Positions 35,383 through 44,172 of a stretch of DNA of 45,750 nt are shown here, one piece after another. The stretch lies in the NCBI GenBank assembly GCA_017628775.1, contig JAGBYN010000111.1, forward strand, positions 1 through 45,750, given 5' to 3'. Both the position numbers and the translations under genes were made by a program. The DNA comes from Bacteroidaceae bacterium. GTDB taxonomy: Bacteria; Bacteroidota; Bacteroidia; Bacteroidales; Bacteroidaceae. Numbering within the stretch: position 1 is the first letter of the stretch; each line of letters opens with the position of its first letter. The notes beneath the pieces are model-generated. The model was not told the DNA's origin. It made no database searches and saw nothing but the letters and a program-made list of their open reading frames with translations.

Positions 35383-36345
35383 TCATTTTTTAAAGCCAAA
35401 GCCTTTAAACAAATCGTCCACGACATTCTGCAACAAGGGAGCTCTTGTCTGAACAACTTTTAATTTCGGTGTGTTTTCATCGCTCATGGCATCTTCCATA
35501 TAGCGATCCATGGCCTGCTTGACGCGTTGTTCGCCAGATTCGACTTCACAATAGGACACGTCCTCCGACGCTTCAATGATTTCAAGGCGTCCGATCTCTG
35601 TTTCGATCAATTTACCCACACGTCTTTTAACTTCATAGATGGTGAAGTTATCGCCATTCTTGGCGCCATGCATGGTACCTAAATCAATGTAGCAATGCGT
35701 GAGTTTTTTCTTTTTGATGACAAAATCCTCAGCATAGACTTCGCCCTCAAGTGCGAATTCATCAGTCACAAAATACTTAATGTCGCCTGAAATGGCTTGA
35801 ATCGTCTTAGACTTTGCTGACTCATAACTTTTGAATTCGTCAAGGAACTTACCCACGTCGCCACCGATTTCTGTGGGGGCATGGTTGAATTTCTTTGATG
35901 CCACAGTGGTCATAGTTTTCACGTCGGAAATCGTAACGCTGTAGGTCAGTACGCAGGTGTATTTCTTCTTGTCGCCACTGACTTTTTCATGCACCTTGCA
36001 AGCCGTTACTTGACCTTCCAAGATCAAGTTGTTCGATTTTCTGACGATCAACTCATTGCGTGCAACTGAGTCGTTCATGGCCAAATCGCTTTCGCGGTCC
36101 ATCACTTCCTGAAAGAGTGCTTTCTGTGTTGCTTCATCATAGAGTTCAAAACGTTGCGTCTCATTAAAAGCACTAATGACAGCGGCCTTTATCTTTTTAA
36201 AGTCGTCGACCGAAACACTATCAGCTTTCACAAATTCTTTAATCAGCATTCTGGGCTTTTGCGCCATCAATGAAGGTGCTGCAACCAGGGCTATGCATAA
36301 AGTCATTATGCCAAACAGGGCTGCTCGTAAAAATTTATTCTTCAT
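35383..36345 (-). CDS. CsgG-like exported protein with FlgT-C-like tail
   Basis: 320 residues. The signal peptide ends near SLMAQ and there is no lipobox Cys, unlike true CsgG. The N-terminal ~190 residues follow the CsgG/TolB-N pattern: MLIKEFV strand, helix IKAAVISAFNET, RFELYDE, NLILEGQVTACKV, CVLTYSVTISDVKTMTTVASKKF. The C-terminal part (YIDLGTMHGAKNGDNFTIYEV ... IGRLEIIEASEDVSYCEV) resembles the FlgT C-terminal domain. CsgG forms an outer-membrane pore in curli secretion, but no curli genes are near, so an envelope scaffold or different channel is more likely. It has gaps of 115 and 138 bases to its neighbours and no clear promoter of its own. Confidence 0.75.
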   Translation of the reverse strand: MKNKFLRAALFGIMTLCIALVAAPSLMAQKPRMLIKEFVKADSVSVDDFKKIKAAVISAFNETQRFELYDEATQKALFQEVMDRESDLAMNDSVARNELIVRKSNNLILEGQVTACKVHEKVSGDKKKYTCVLTYSVTISDVKTMTTVASKKFNHAPTEIGGDVGKFLDEFKSYESAKSKTIQAISGDIKYFVTDEFALEGEVYAEDFVIKKKKLTHCYIDLGTMHGAKNGDNFTIYEVKRRVGKLIETEIGRLEIIEASEDVSYCEVESGEQRVKQAMDRYMEDAMSDENTPKLKVVQTRAPLLQNVVDDLFKGFGFKK

Positions 36346-36460
36346 ATTCTATTTAATTAGGATAGGTATTGAACGCAAAAGCATCGTAGAGGCATCTAAA
36401 AAGATGACTCGGCTTCAATCTTTGCTTTTCACATACACGATCATTTTATTTTCTCGTCGT

Positions 36461-37729
36461 TTACAACTTTGCTTTTGCTTCAGCGTGCCCCATTCCGGCA
36501 GCTTTCTTGAAATATTGACGGGCCTTCATGGCATTCTTCGCCACAGTGCCACAGCCTTGTTCGTAAATAATGCCCAACATATAGTTAGCGTCGGCGCTAC
36601 CTGATGCTGTAAACTTCTTAACAGCGTCTAACCCTTCTTCTGCTTCATAAGCCTTCATGCCTAATTCAAAGTTCACGTCTTTCTTAGGCGCAGCGGGCTC
36701 CTGAGCTTTTTCCGCCGCAGGCTTTGCCTCTTCCTTTTTTGCGGGAGTGGGTGCAGCGTCCTGCTTCACGGTTGTCGTGGTTGTTTCCACCTTTGCTGGC
36801 ACTTCTGTCTGTGCGGGTTGTGCTTCCTGTGTCTTATCTTCTCCTGCACTGAACATAAAGAAGGCAATGGCGCCCAAAACCACAACGGCACCAATAATAC
36901 CGCCAATCATTCCTGCGCCAGCGCCACCACTGCTCTTGCTTGCGGCAGGCGGTGCAATAGGTTCATTCATACGCAGGCTACCCACGCCCTTTGCTGCTTG
37001 CTTGGGTTCTTCGGGCTTCGCCTTGGGTGCTGGCGTTTGGGTTTGTGTGGCTGTGGGCGTTGGCTTTACTGGCGGTGTGGGGTTCACCGCAGGCGCAAAT
37101 TCAGCTTCAATAGCTTTTTGATGATCTTCCACCTCAAGTTCCTGTGCCTTGCGGTTCATCATGCGTCGTGCAGCATCGCCAATATGGCCATTTGAGGCAT
37201 AGAACAATTCCTGATAAGCCATGCGATACTCTGCCACAGCTTTCTTCTCGCACGTCGTGCAGCGGTTCTTGCCTTTCACCTTGCAGTTAAAGCAAATGCG
37301 CTTGCCACATTGGGGGCAACGGGCATGTTTGCCCTCAAAGGGATTACCACACACTTCGCAGAACTCGGGTTCGTCCTTACCGCCCATAACAATGGTGGTG
37401 TTGTTGTGCACCGTTGAATTGTCGGTTGAAGTCACTGTGTTGTTGACATTCGACGTTGTGCTCGACACTGAATTATCGACCGAACTGTTGTCGATAGCTG
37501 TGTTGGAGGTGTGCGTTGTGGTTTTATTGATACTTCCCATCACATTGTTGTTGGCCATGGCATCATCGCCTAAATCTTCATGCGAAGCGATAGCCGCGGC
37601 ATTGCCACCAGCCATAACATTCTGTTCTTGTGCCTGGGGTTTTGTCAGCGTTGCCCCGCAGTTGGTACAAAATGCAGAAGAGGGATCCATTTCCTTACCG
37701 CATTCTGTGCAAAATATCTTTTCTGCCAT
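36461..37729 (-). CDS. Zinc-ribbon, TM and Sel1-repeat protein
   Basis: 422 residues. Zinc ribbon 1 is C7-x2-C10, C21-x2-C24. A Thr/Asn/Ser-rich low-complexity stretch spans about 65-115 with many T-N/N-T pairs. A second multi-Cys module at about 125-165 has four C-x2-C pairs (CEVC, CPQC, CFNC, CTTC), suggesting a cross-braced two-zinc domain. A Pro/Thr-rich linker follows, then a TM segment at about 280-299 (GIIGAVVVLGAIAFFMF). An Ala/Lys/Pro linker and a C-terminal Sel1-type pair complete it (YMLGIIYEQGCGTVAKN, ARQYFKKAAGMGHAEAK). The ribbons should be cytosolic and the Sel1 part periplasmic, bridging the cytoplasmic and exported halves of the cluster. Confidence 0.8.
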   Translation of the reverse strand: MAEKIFCTECGKEMDPSSAFCTNCGATLTKPQAQEQNVMAGGNAAAIASHEDLGDDAMANNNVMGSINKTTTHTSNTAIDNSSVDNSVSSTTSNVNNTVTSTDNSTVHNNTTIVMGGKDEPEFCEVCGNPFEGKHARCPQCGKRICFNCKVKGKNRCTTCEKKAVAEYRMAYQELFYASNGHIGDAARRMMNRKAQELEVEDHQKAIEAEFAPAVNPTPPVKPTPTATQTQTPAPKAKPEEPKQAAKGVGSLRMNEPIAPPAASKSSGGAGAGMIGGIIGAVVVLGAIAFFMFSAGEDKTQEAQPAQTEVPAKVETTTTTVKQDAAPTPAKKEEAKPAAEKAQEPAAPKKDVNFELGMKAYEAEEGLDAVKKFTASGSADANYMLGIIYEQGCGTVAKNAMKARQYFKKAAGMGHAEAKAKL

Positions 37730-37806
37730 ATCTTTGTTTTTCTCTGATTAAAATTTGTGATCTAAAAAGTAAGGCGTTCATTCAATGCTCATAACAAGCC
37801 AAAGCC

Positions 37807-38202
37807 TCACATCCTGTTCTTTATTTGCTTTCGTGCCTGCTTCATCATCTTCTTAAACAATGCCGATGTTGGTTGGGCTTGGGGCGCTTTCACCGCAGGC
37901 TGCGTCTGAACATACAAAGGCTTCAATGTTTCAAAAGGATTATGGAATGCTGGGGTGTGCAACATGCCAGCGTCATCCATCACTTCTTCTACGCAAAAGA
38001 GATTTGCGTGTGCCTCGTATGTACCAACCGCCTTAACCGTTTGTCCGTCAAACGCCATCAGGAACTCATCGTCCTGAGGTAGTTGGTTGGCTGTGTATAA
38101 GCGGTAGGTTTCGCCTTCAGGCGTGGTGAGGTTGGTGGCCTGTCCTTCCGACTTTGTTCCTTTGCCCACAAAAGCAACTGATATTTTCCCTGTAATTTCC
38201 AT
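37807..38202 (-). CDS. Small cytoplasmic protein, possibly OB-like
   Basis: 131 residues without signal peptide or TM. Residues 1-75 form a strand-rich domain (MEITGKISVAFVG ... YRLYTANQL ... GQTVKAVGTYEA ... LFCVEEV) resembling a small OB/beta-barrel fold. Then come a Pro/Gln linker and a basic C-terminal helix (ALFKKMMKQARKQIKNRM). It lies between the SPFH gene (27 bases) and the zinc-ribbon/Sel1 gene (77 bases), so it is probably part of the same system. Family not recognised. Confidence 0.65.
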   Translation of the reverse strand: MEITGKISVAFVGKGTKSEGQATNLTTPEGETYRLYTANQLPQDDEFLMAFDGQTVKAVGTYEAHANLFCVEEVMDDAGMLHTPAFHNPFETLKPLYVQTQPAVKAPQAQPTSALFKKMMKQARKQIKNRM

Positions 38203-38229
38203 CCTTACAATTAACTTAAGGTCTGTTGA

Positions 38230-40677
38230 CTAAAGTAATTTTTGACCGCATTCTTCGCAGAACATGGTACCAATTTCATACGCTGCGCCACAATTGGGGC
38301 AAGTTGACGATGCGCTCTTTGGAGCAGATTCTGCAACAGGCGCTTGAACGGGTTGCGGTTGGGGTTGAACGGGTTGTGGCTGAGCATTATTTGCTGCAGC
38401 TTGCACATTGTTGCGTGTCGTATAATCCAGGGCTCTATCATAAGCCGTGTCCATACGTCCTTCCTGGCGACGAATCGTTGCCTCGCGTTCGCTCAACTGT
38501 CGGTTTCTGTCGTCAAGCATATCTTGAGTGCGTTGCGCTTCATAGCGTTCGCGCTGACGATCGTTATTACTGTTCATCGCCATTTCAAACATACGCATCA
38601 TCATTTCCTTGTTTTCTCGTTCTGCTTGATCCTTAATGGCGCGTTCGCGGTCCACGCGTTCGTTGGCTCTGCGCTCTGCATCCAGGCTGTATTTATTTTC
38701 TGCGAAAGCCTTAGCCGCCTCAGCGTCGCCTTGGAGTGCCCAAATCTGTTCAGCTGAAAGATTTTGGGTATTCTGCCACTTCAATCGTTCGATTTCGGCT
38801 TCCTTATCCAATTGTGCTTGTTCGCGGCGAGCTTCGATTTCCAATCTCATGCGTTCGCGTTCTGCTTCGTCGCGGCGTTCTGCTTGCTTGGCTTGTTCCT
38901 TGGCTTGGTACATCTCCATGAACTGACGGTACTGCGCATTGCGCTTGTCCATCTCCAGCTGTGCGTCACGACGTTTATCTTCATAGTTCATATCACGCTG
39001 ACGTTGCTCAACGTCCAACGCCGCATTGGCTGCAGCCTTGTCCTTTTCCAAATCCTTGTAGAAACGGCGATCGTCGTAGTCATCACGCAAGGCTTCAATC
39101 TCCAATTGTGATTTCACCATGGTTACGGCCTTGTCTATTTCGCCTTGCATGCGCACCTTTTCATAAGCGATACTGTCGTTCAGGCGCATCATCTCAAATG
39201 CCATGGCACGCTGGTAGGTTTGCGTTTGTAGTTTTTGACGCAATGCCATGGTTTCTTCTTGGCGAATCAAGCCTGTTCGTGCCAATTCCTCCAATGCGGC
39301 ATCGCGTTCGCTGTCGTTTGTAGCCTCACGCACGATGCGTTCGTTGGCGAGGAACTGCTTGAATTTAAGCAATTCGTCTTCACGCAATAAGTTATCCTTA
39401 TTCAGCTCATCCAATTGTCGTTGCAATTCCAAGTCGGTTCTTGCTTCTGCCAAGCGCTGATTGTTTTGTGCATCCACGAGGCGATTTTTAAAGTCGTTCG
39501 TGCGTTGCAAATAATCCAACTCTTGTTCTGACAAGTACAACTCACGACTCAACGCGGCAAAGCGATCCAAATCGGCATTCTCTGCCGACACCTCAACCAT
39601 GCGCACCACATCAACGCCAAAGAAAGCATCCAGATGCTCGGCTTGCAAAGCCGCTTTGATACGGTCGGTCATCACCTTGGGCAAACGGTTGCTGGTGATA
39701 TCTTCAGCACCCATTACATTTTGAACCACCTGCTTCACAATGGGTGCGAGCTCATCGGTCAGATGCGCTGAATTAACCACGGTGCGTTCGGTTAAGAAAT
39801 GAACCATGAACTTTTCGTGATCCACAATGCTGAAATAGGCATTGACCCCTACCCCAACATTTAAATGCGGCGTCGCAATCGCCATGGGTTTAAATTCAGC
39901 ATAGGCTGCGATGTCCTTTTGCTTTTCACCGATCAACAAGGGGAAAGCCTTGTCCAACATCAACACCACAGAGAAAGCAGTGCCTTTTTGTGCGTGTTGG
40001 AAAATCGCCTTTTGTTGTTCTTCATAAAGTTTTTCGGCTTCCGAGTCGGCATTCGCTTCTGGCTTGCGACGTGAGAATAAGTTCGTCACCCACTGCCATG
40101 AAGTTCTAACAGCCTCCTGGGCCTGTTGGGTGGTTTGCTTTTTGGGTGCCACGAAGTCGTAAGTACCGCCACCTATTGAAGCCACGACAGTGCCATTGGC
40201 ACGGATATAGGCCTTAACACCGGGTTGCACGATAATGCCTTTCACATCGCCATACGATTCAAACTCCGTTTCATTAATCACACGAGCCAACTGACCTGGC
40301 ATAATATTCCAGAAGATGCGACCTGTTGCCTGAGCCATATCTGCAGGCATTTGTGATTTATCCTCAACCACGGGTTCTTTAGCTTGCGTTGGTGCAGGCA
40401 CTTCCTGGCTTGCGCCACACTTGGCACAGAACTTCGCACCAGGTTTCAATGGAGCGCCACATTTAACACAAGCGTTCTCTGCCGCCTGAGGAGCAGGCGC
40501 TTGTTCCACCTTAGCACCACACTTGGCACAGAATTTCGCACCGGGTTTCAAGATTTCACCACACTTGGCACAGGTATCTGCTGCCTTTGGTTGTTCTATT
40601 TTTGTTCCACACTTAGCACAAAACTTTGCGCCTGGTTTAAGAGGAGTATTACAAGAAGGACAATTCATAATAATCAT
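38230..40677 (-). CDS. SPFH/band-7 coiled-coil protein with three N-terminal and one C-terminal zinc ribbon
   Basis: 815 residues from ATG 40677; ATG 40668 (MNCPSC) is equally likely. Three tandem zinc ribbons have cysteines at 6/9/20/23, 36/39/50/53 and 70/73/84/87, each with the phrase LKPGAKFCAKCG. An SPFH-like domain covers about 120-375 (GQLARVINETEFESYGDVKG ... MTDRIKAALQAEHLDAFFGVDV). A long charged coiled coil (about 375-735) is rich in Glu/Arg/Gln. A Gln/Pro linker leads to a fourth ribbon at C793/796/807/810. Band-7 proteins assemble into large rings or cages on membranes. Absence of a TM segment suggests peripheral attachment. It is 18 bases from the peptidase gene and likely acts with it. 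Confidence 0.85.
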   Translation of the reverse strand: MIIMNCPSCNTPLKPGAKFCAKCGTKIEQPKAADTCAKCGEILKPGAKFCAKCGAKVEQAPAPQAAENACVKCGAPLKPGAKFCAKCGASQEVPAPTQAKEPVVEDKSQMPADMAQATGRIFWNIMPGQLARVINETEFESYGDVKGIIVQPGVKAYIRANGTVVASIGGGTYDFVAPKKQTTQQAQEAVRTSWQWVTNLFSRRKPEANADSEAEKLYEEQQKAIFQHAQKGTAFSVVLMLDKAFPLLIGEKQKDIAAYAEFKPMAIATPHLNVGVGVNAYFSIVDHEKFMVHFLTERTVVNSAHLTDELAPIVKQVVQNVMGAEDITSNRLPKVMTDRIKAALQAEHLDAFFGVDVVRMVEVSAENADLDRFAALSRELYLSEQELDYLQRTNDFKNRLVDAQNNQRLAEARTDLELQRQLDELNKDNLLREDELLKFKQFLANERIVREATNDSERDAALEELARTGLIRQEETMALRQKLQTQTYQRAMAFEMMRLNDSIAYEKVRMQGEIDKAVTMVKSQLEIEALRDDYDDRRFYKDLEKDKAAANAALDVEQRQRDMNYEDKRRDAQLEMDKRNAQYRQFMEMYQAKEQAKQAERRDEAERERMRLEIEARREQAQLDKEAEIERLKWQNTQNLSAEQIWALQGDAEAAKAFAENKYSLDAERRANERVDRERAIKDQAERENKEMMMRMFEMAMNSNNDRQRERYEAQRTQDMLDDRNRQLSEREATIRRQEGRMDTAYDRALDYTTRNNVQAAANNAQPQPVQPQPQPVQAPVAESAPKSASSTCPNCGAAYEIGTMFCEECGQKLL

Positions 40678-40695
40678 TCTTTATGACGACAATAT

Positions 40696-42441
40696 TCACT
40701 TACTTTCCCAAACGTAAGTCAACTTGCCTTCTGTTGTTGTTTCTACTGCTGTAAATATGGGAAGCTCGGCTTCCGTTGTCTGTGTTTTATACGTCCACTG
40801 GTAGGCTTCGGTGCCATCGGCATATTTCACCTTCAACAAGCTGTCAATAGGACGGGATTCAATACCATATTGCTCATAAAGTTGCTGCGACACGATGTTG
40901 TGCATTTGCTCGATATTGGCATTCACAGCACTTCTCACACGTTCTAAGATCGACTGTTCTGTGCGTTTGGCAGTGATGATTTCTTCCACCTCACAACCGC
41001 AAAGCTCATTTGCATCAAGGAAGGCCTTCACATCCACTGAAGCTGTTTTACCCTGGGTTTGTTTAAACCTCACTGTGGGGTCGCCATACAGGTTAAATTC
41101 CACAACAGTCAATGCGGCATGCAGATTGCCCACCTTGGATGCTTTAAGGCACATCATGCGACCGATGTGCAGGGCTTGTCCCACATTATAACCTTCATGC
41201 AAAGCTTGAACGAAGCCCGTTGTCAGCATATCAGCATTGCCCAAACGCACTTGTTGCGGAGAGGTTGCATTGCCATCAATTGCGCCCCATGCCACACGCG
41301 AAGAACCAACAAAAGCCAACGTTTCAGCATGAATGGCTGACAGAAGCATACTGTGTGCCTTGTCATACCCTATGAAGCGAGCACCGTAGCAGGCCTCAGT
41401 CATCACAATATTGGGCATTTCGCAAGTAGTCCATTGCTTCGGCAAGATAGCCATGCAAGCCCGTTTACCATTACGCTCAACGCCCACATAGCCTGCTGTG
41501 TTTAACGCATTTGAACCATGCAGATTAAAGAAATAAAGCGAGGCTTTAGGATTAAACACCTGCTCCACATTGTCGGAGGTCACAAATGGCGAGAGCATCA
41601 ATCTTTGGTAATAACATTCGGGATGTACCTGCCCATCAAGATTGGGCAATGTAGGCATGAGTGTGGTTATGGTCTTTGCCGATACATTCTTCCAGTTGGG
41701 GTCGGTCTGCCCATACGTGTGCGACATGGGCACACCCTCAATCGACGCGATATTGCGTTCTAAATATGAGCACAGATCCTCAAAGCTGGCATCTTTCCCA
41801 AAAGGCAAGCGCCCCACCCAAAACGTTTGGTCGTAGTTAAAAAGATCTTGACTTTCAAGCAAGGGCCTCATATCCTTGTCGGAAAGATAAGTGTAGAGCA
41901 AGTCGGTGTCAATGTCCTTATCGTGGTCATCGTTTGGAATGTAGTGTTTGATGCAAGGCATTGGAATCACCTCATGCCCCCCAACGATAAACAAGTATTC
42001 CGAAACCAAACCACCTTTCTTCTCTTCGTGCTCATGCACATCCAAAAGAATTTCAACGTGGTCCCGAACCGTACTCTTATGATTTAAAGAAACCGTTCTT
42101 GCACTTTCCCAAAAATGTTTCTTTTTATGAAAAGTGTAGTTACCGGCATCCACCAATTTATAGCGGTAGCCGTAGTTGGCCTTTTGTTCAATATACCATT
42201 GTAAAGCCTTATTCACATCATCCTCGCTCACATCCATCGTAGCAGCTAAGCGCGCTATATTGGTAAAGAGAATGGTACTTGAAACAAAATCCGCAGCCTT
42301 CTCTTCTGTTGATGAATTAGAAGTGAATATGCCCTTATCTTCATTTTCTTGCTGAAAGTCATCATCAACCTTTGTGCCACACTCAGAGCAAAACAAAAAG
42401 CCTTCTTCAATTTGAGTGCCACATTCCGTACAATATCTCAT
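40696..42441 (-). CDS. Cytoplasmic zinc-ribbon C25-type (gingipain/caspase-fold) cysteine peptidase
   Basis: 581 residues without signal peptide. Zinc ribbon C4-x2-C7, C18-x2-C21 is followed by an acidic linker and a ~100-residue helical segment. The C25-like domain (about 130-460) shows YLFIVGGHEVIPM, FWVGRLPFGKDA, NLHGSN with H308, TEACYGA with C351, FVGSSRVAWG, and the closing NLYGDPTVRF. H308 and C351 fit the His/Cys dyad of clan CD peptidases. A C-terminal ~110 residues follow. Known Bacteroidota C25 enzymes (gingipains, PorU) are secreted, so a cytosolic form is unusual. With its matching ribbons and immediate SPFH neighbour it may be a regulated protease held on a membrane scaffold. 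Confidence 0.8.
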   Translation of the reverse strand: MRYCTECGTQIEEGFLFCSECGTKVDDDFQQENEDKGIFTSNSSTEEKAADFVSSTILFTNIARLAATMDVSEDDVNKALQWYIEQKANYGYRYKLVDAGNYTFHKKKHFWESARTVSLNHKSTVRDHVEILLDVHEHEEKKGGLVSEYLFIVGGHEVIPMPCIKHYIPNDDHDKDIDTDLLYTYLSDKDMRPLLESQDLFNYDQTFWVGRLPFGKDASFEDLCSYLERNIASIEGVPMSHTYGQTDPNWKNVSAKTITTLMPTLPNLDGQVHPECYYQRLMLSPFVTSDNVEQVFNPKASLYFFNLHGSNALNTAGYVGVERNGKRACMAILPKQWTTCEMPNIVMTEACYGARFIGYDKAHSMLLSAIHAETLAFVGSSRVAWGAIDGNATSPQQVRLGNADMLTTGFVQALHEGYNVGQALHIGRMMCLKASKVGNLHAALTVVEFNLYGDPTVRFKQTQGKTASVDVKAFLDANELCGCEVEEIITAKRTEQSILERVRSAVNANIEQMHNIVSQQLYEQYGIESRPIDSLLKVKYADGTEAYQWTYKTQTTEAELPIFTAVETTTEGKLTYVWESK

Positions 42442-42560
42442 GTCGTATTCGTTTTAAGTTATAAGATGCGAGGTGCGCATTGCGAGAAAGTCCAGAAACT
42501 CATCATCACCCCGCAGCAGGTCTTTCGTTAGCGCAACGCTCGCACGTGCTTGTTTGTCAT

Positions 42561-44033
42561 TTACTTCAAATACTTCTCGCGTCGTTCCGACACACGCTTC
42601 ACATAATTACGGGCTTCGCTCGTATTTAACTTCGTGGTTAAATGGTTGAAGAGCGCATTGTAATTGTATTTGTTAATTTGAGGAAACGCATTGCCTAATT
42701 TAGTATTTCCTGTAAATGCACGGCTCACGTTTCCTGCACCAGTATTGTAACTGGCAATCACACACAAACGGCGACAGTCGGGATTTTGAACTTTTGAAAA
42801 TTGATTCATCAGAATGCGCAAGTATGCTGTGCCCAATTCAATATTCTGCTTTGGATTGTAAAGGTAACTCTTGGTAGGCACCCACTCACGTTTATAAACA
42901 TACCGATAGGCATCGAAGCCGCCCGACGTGGGCACCAATTGCATTAAACCATAGGCAGGCACCCAGCTCGTGGCCTCAGGATTAAAGCTCGATTCTTGCT
43001 CAATCACAGCAAAGATCAAGGGTTGTTCGATTTGATAGATCTGTGAATATTGTGCCACGATATCCTTATAGAGTGCTGCATTCTTTGAAAGATTGTCAGC
43101 CACTAAATTCATCTGCACCTGCACCACTGTTCTTTTTTTGCCGTCGTCGCCCTTCACCACCGTTTTCTTTTTCTCGCTCTGTTGCGCCACTGCATTTGCT
43201 ATTTGTTGGGCTTGATATTTTTCTCGAGCTTTCTTTTGTGCTTCTTCCCTCTTCTTATTCACCGCTGAAGCATCAACGGTGGGTTTACTGGGCAGAACCA
43301 CTGTTGGCTTTTGCTTGCTTGGGGGCACAACATCTTTTTTCGGCTTGTTGGGCTTATCCTCAGTCTTCGTTTCACCTTGCTGGGGTTGCTGCGCAGGCTG
43401 TTCTGTATCATCGGCAGCCACAAGGTCAAGTTCCTGCCCTTTCACCTTGGGCTTGGGCGGTGTGCGTTTCTTCTTGTTTTGCGAAATGGTCTGTGCTACC
43501 ACCTCGTCTGAAAAGTCATAAGCCGACAAATCAACCAAATCCTGCAAAATAGGTTGCTTCGTTAGCGCACGTTGCTCATCCACCTTTGAAGAATAAGGGC
43601 ATGACGTACCTCTACTCTCCAGCATATCTTCTATGGCTGATGCCAACTTTTTATTGACCTCTTCTTCGCTTGCATTAGGATCATCCAAAGCCACTTCCAC
43701 ACGCACATCGCCACTCTCAAAATTAACCACAGAACGCTGGGTGCGGTCTGCATTATATTCCACCCATTCTTTCTTGGTGTCCATCACAGTGTCATTACCC
43801 CACACCTTTTTAATGGATTTCACATAAGCGCCATATTCTGCACGCATTTGTTTTTCATAGCGTTCAAAATCCTCGCGTGCAGCAGCACTGTAGGCTTCAA
43901 AATCGCCCACCGCCTGATCTCTGTATTTTTGAAAGTCCTGACGCAAAGAATCTAAAGATTGCGCTGTGGCAGATGGTGCCAAGAAACAAGTCACGACACC
44001 CCACAATATTGAAATAACGATGTTCTTCTTCAT
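42561..44033 (-). CDS. MltC-like lytic murein transglycosylase
   Basis: 490 residues from ATG 44033; the in-frame extension to 44102 lacks an ATG and breaks the signal peptide (MKKNIVISILWGVVTCFLA...ATA). The N-terminal ~100 mature residues (FQKYRDQAVGDFEAYSAAA ... VKSIKKVWG ... KKEWVEYNADRTQRSVVNFE) match the MltC-specific domain. A ~150-residue Pro/Lys/Gln linker follows, then a C-terminal SLT domain with catalytic Glu in FAVIEQESSFNPEA, then YGLMQLVP and ASYNTGAGN. It cleaves peptidoglycan strands to 1,6-anhydro ends. MltC of E. coli is a lipoprotein; this one has no clear lipobox. First gene of the cluster, with a promoter box upstream. It could open the wall for assembly of the later envelope proteins. 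Confidence 0.85.
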   Translation of the reverse strand: MKKNIVISILWGVVTCFLAPSATAQSLDSLRQDFQKYRDQAVGDFEAYSAAAREDFERYEKQMRAEYGAYVKSIKKVWGNDTVMDTKKEWVEYNADRTQRSVVNFESGDVRVEVALDDPNASEEEVNKKLASAIEDMLESRGTSCPYSSKVDEQRALTKQPILQDLVDLSAYDFSDEVVAQTISQNKKKRTPPKPKVKGQELDLVAADDTEQPAQQPQQGETKTEDKPNKPKKDVVPPSKQKPTVVLPSKPTVDASAVNKKREEAQKKAREKYQAQQIANAVAQQSEKKKTVVKGDDGKKRTVVQVQMNLVADNLSKNAALYKDIVAQYSQIYQIEQPLIFAVIEQESSFNPEATSWVPAYGLMQLVPTSGGFDAYRYVYKREWVPTKSYLYNPKQNIELGTAYLRILMNQFSKVQNPDCRRLCVIASYNTGAGNVSRAFTGNTKLGNAFPQINKYNYNALFNHLTTKLNTSEARNYVKRVSERREKYLK

Positions 44034-44137
44034 ACAACGTTGTTTTTGGGGATTGATACTACCAAAGTGCACAAGGAAACGTCGTATTGAGATACTACAC
44101 ATTCCTTATGCCTTGTGCAAACACATACCTGATGTTG

Positions 44138-44172
44138 CAAAAGTAACATTTTTTTATAAAAAACATATCAAA
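44138..44172 (-). promoter_or_regulatory. Promoter upstream of the mltC-like gene and its cluster
   Basis: The minus strand has TACTTTTG (44138-44145), an exact TAnnTTTG, and TTTG (44169-44172) at 23 bases, slightly longer than the usual 19-21. Transcription would start near 44131, a leader of about 98 bases. No other box was found by eye in the gaps down to 31909, so it may drive all nine genes. Confidence 0.5.

Noticed and set aside
35383..36345. Curli secretion gene csgG
   Set aside because: The CsgG-like fold is plausible, but there is no lipobox and no csgA/B/E/F-like neighbour, so the specific name is not justified.
43043..43552. 169-codon open frame antisense to the mltC-like gene
   Set aside because: Arises opposite the Pro/Lys/Gln linker, where low-complexity codons leave the reverse frame open.
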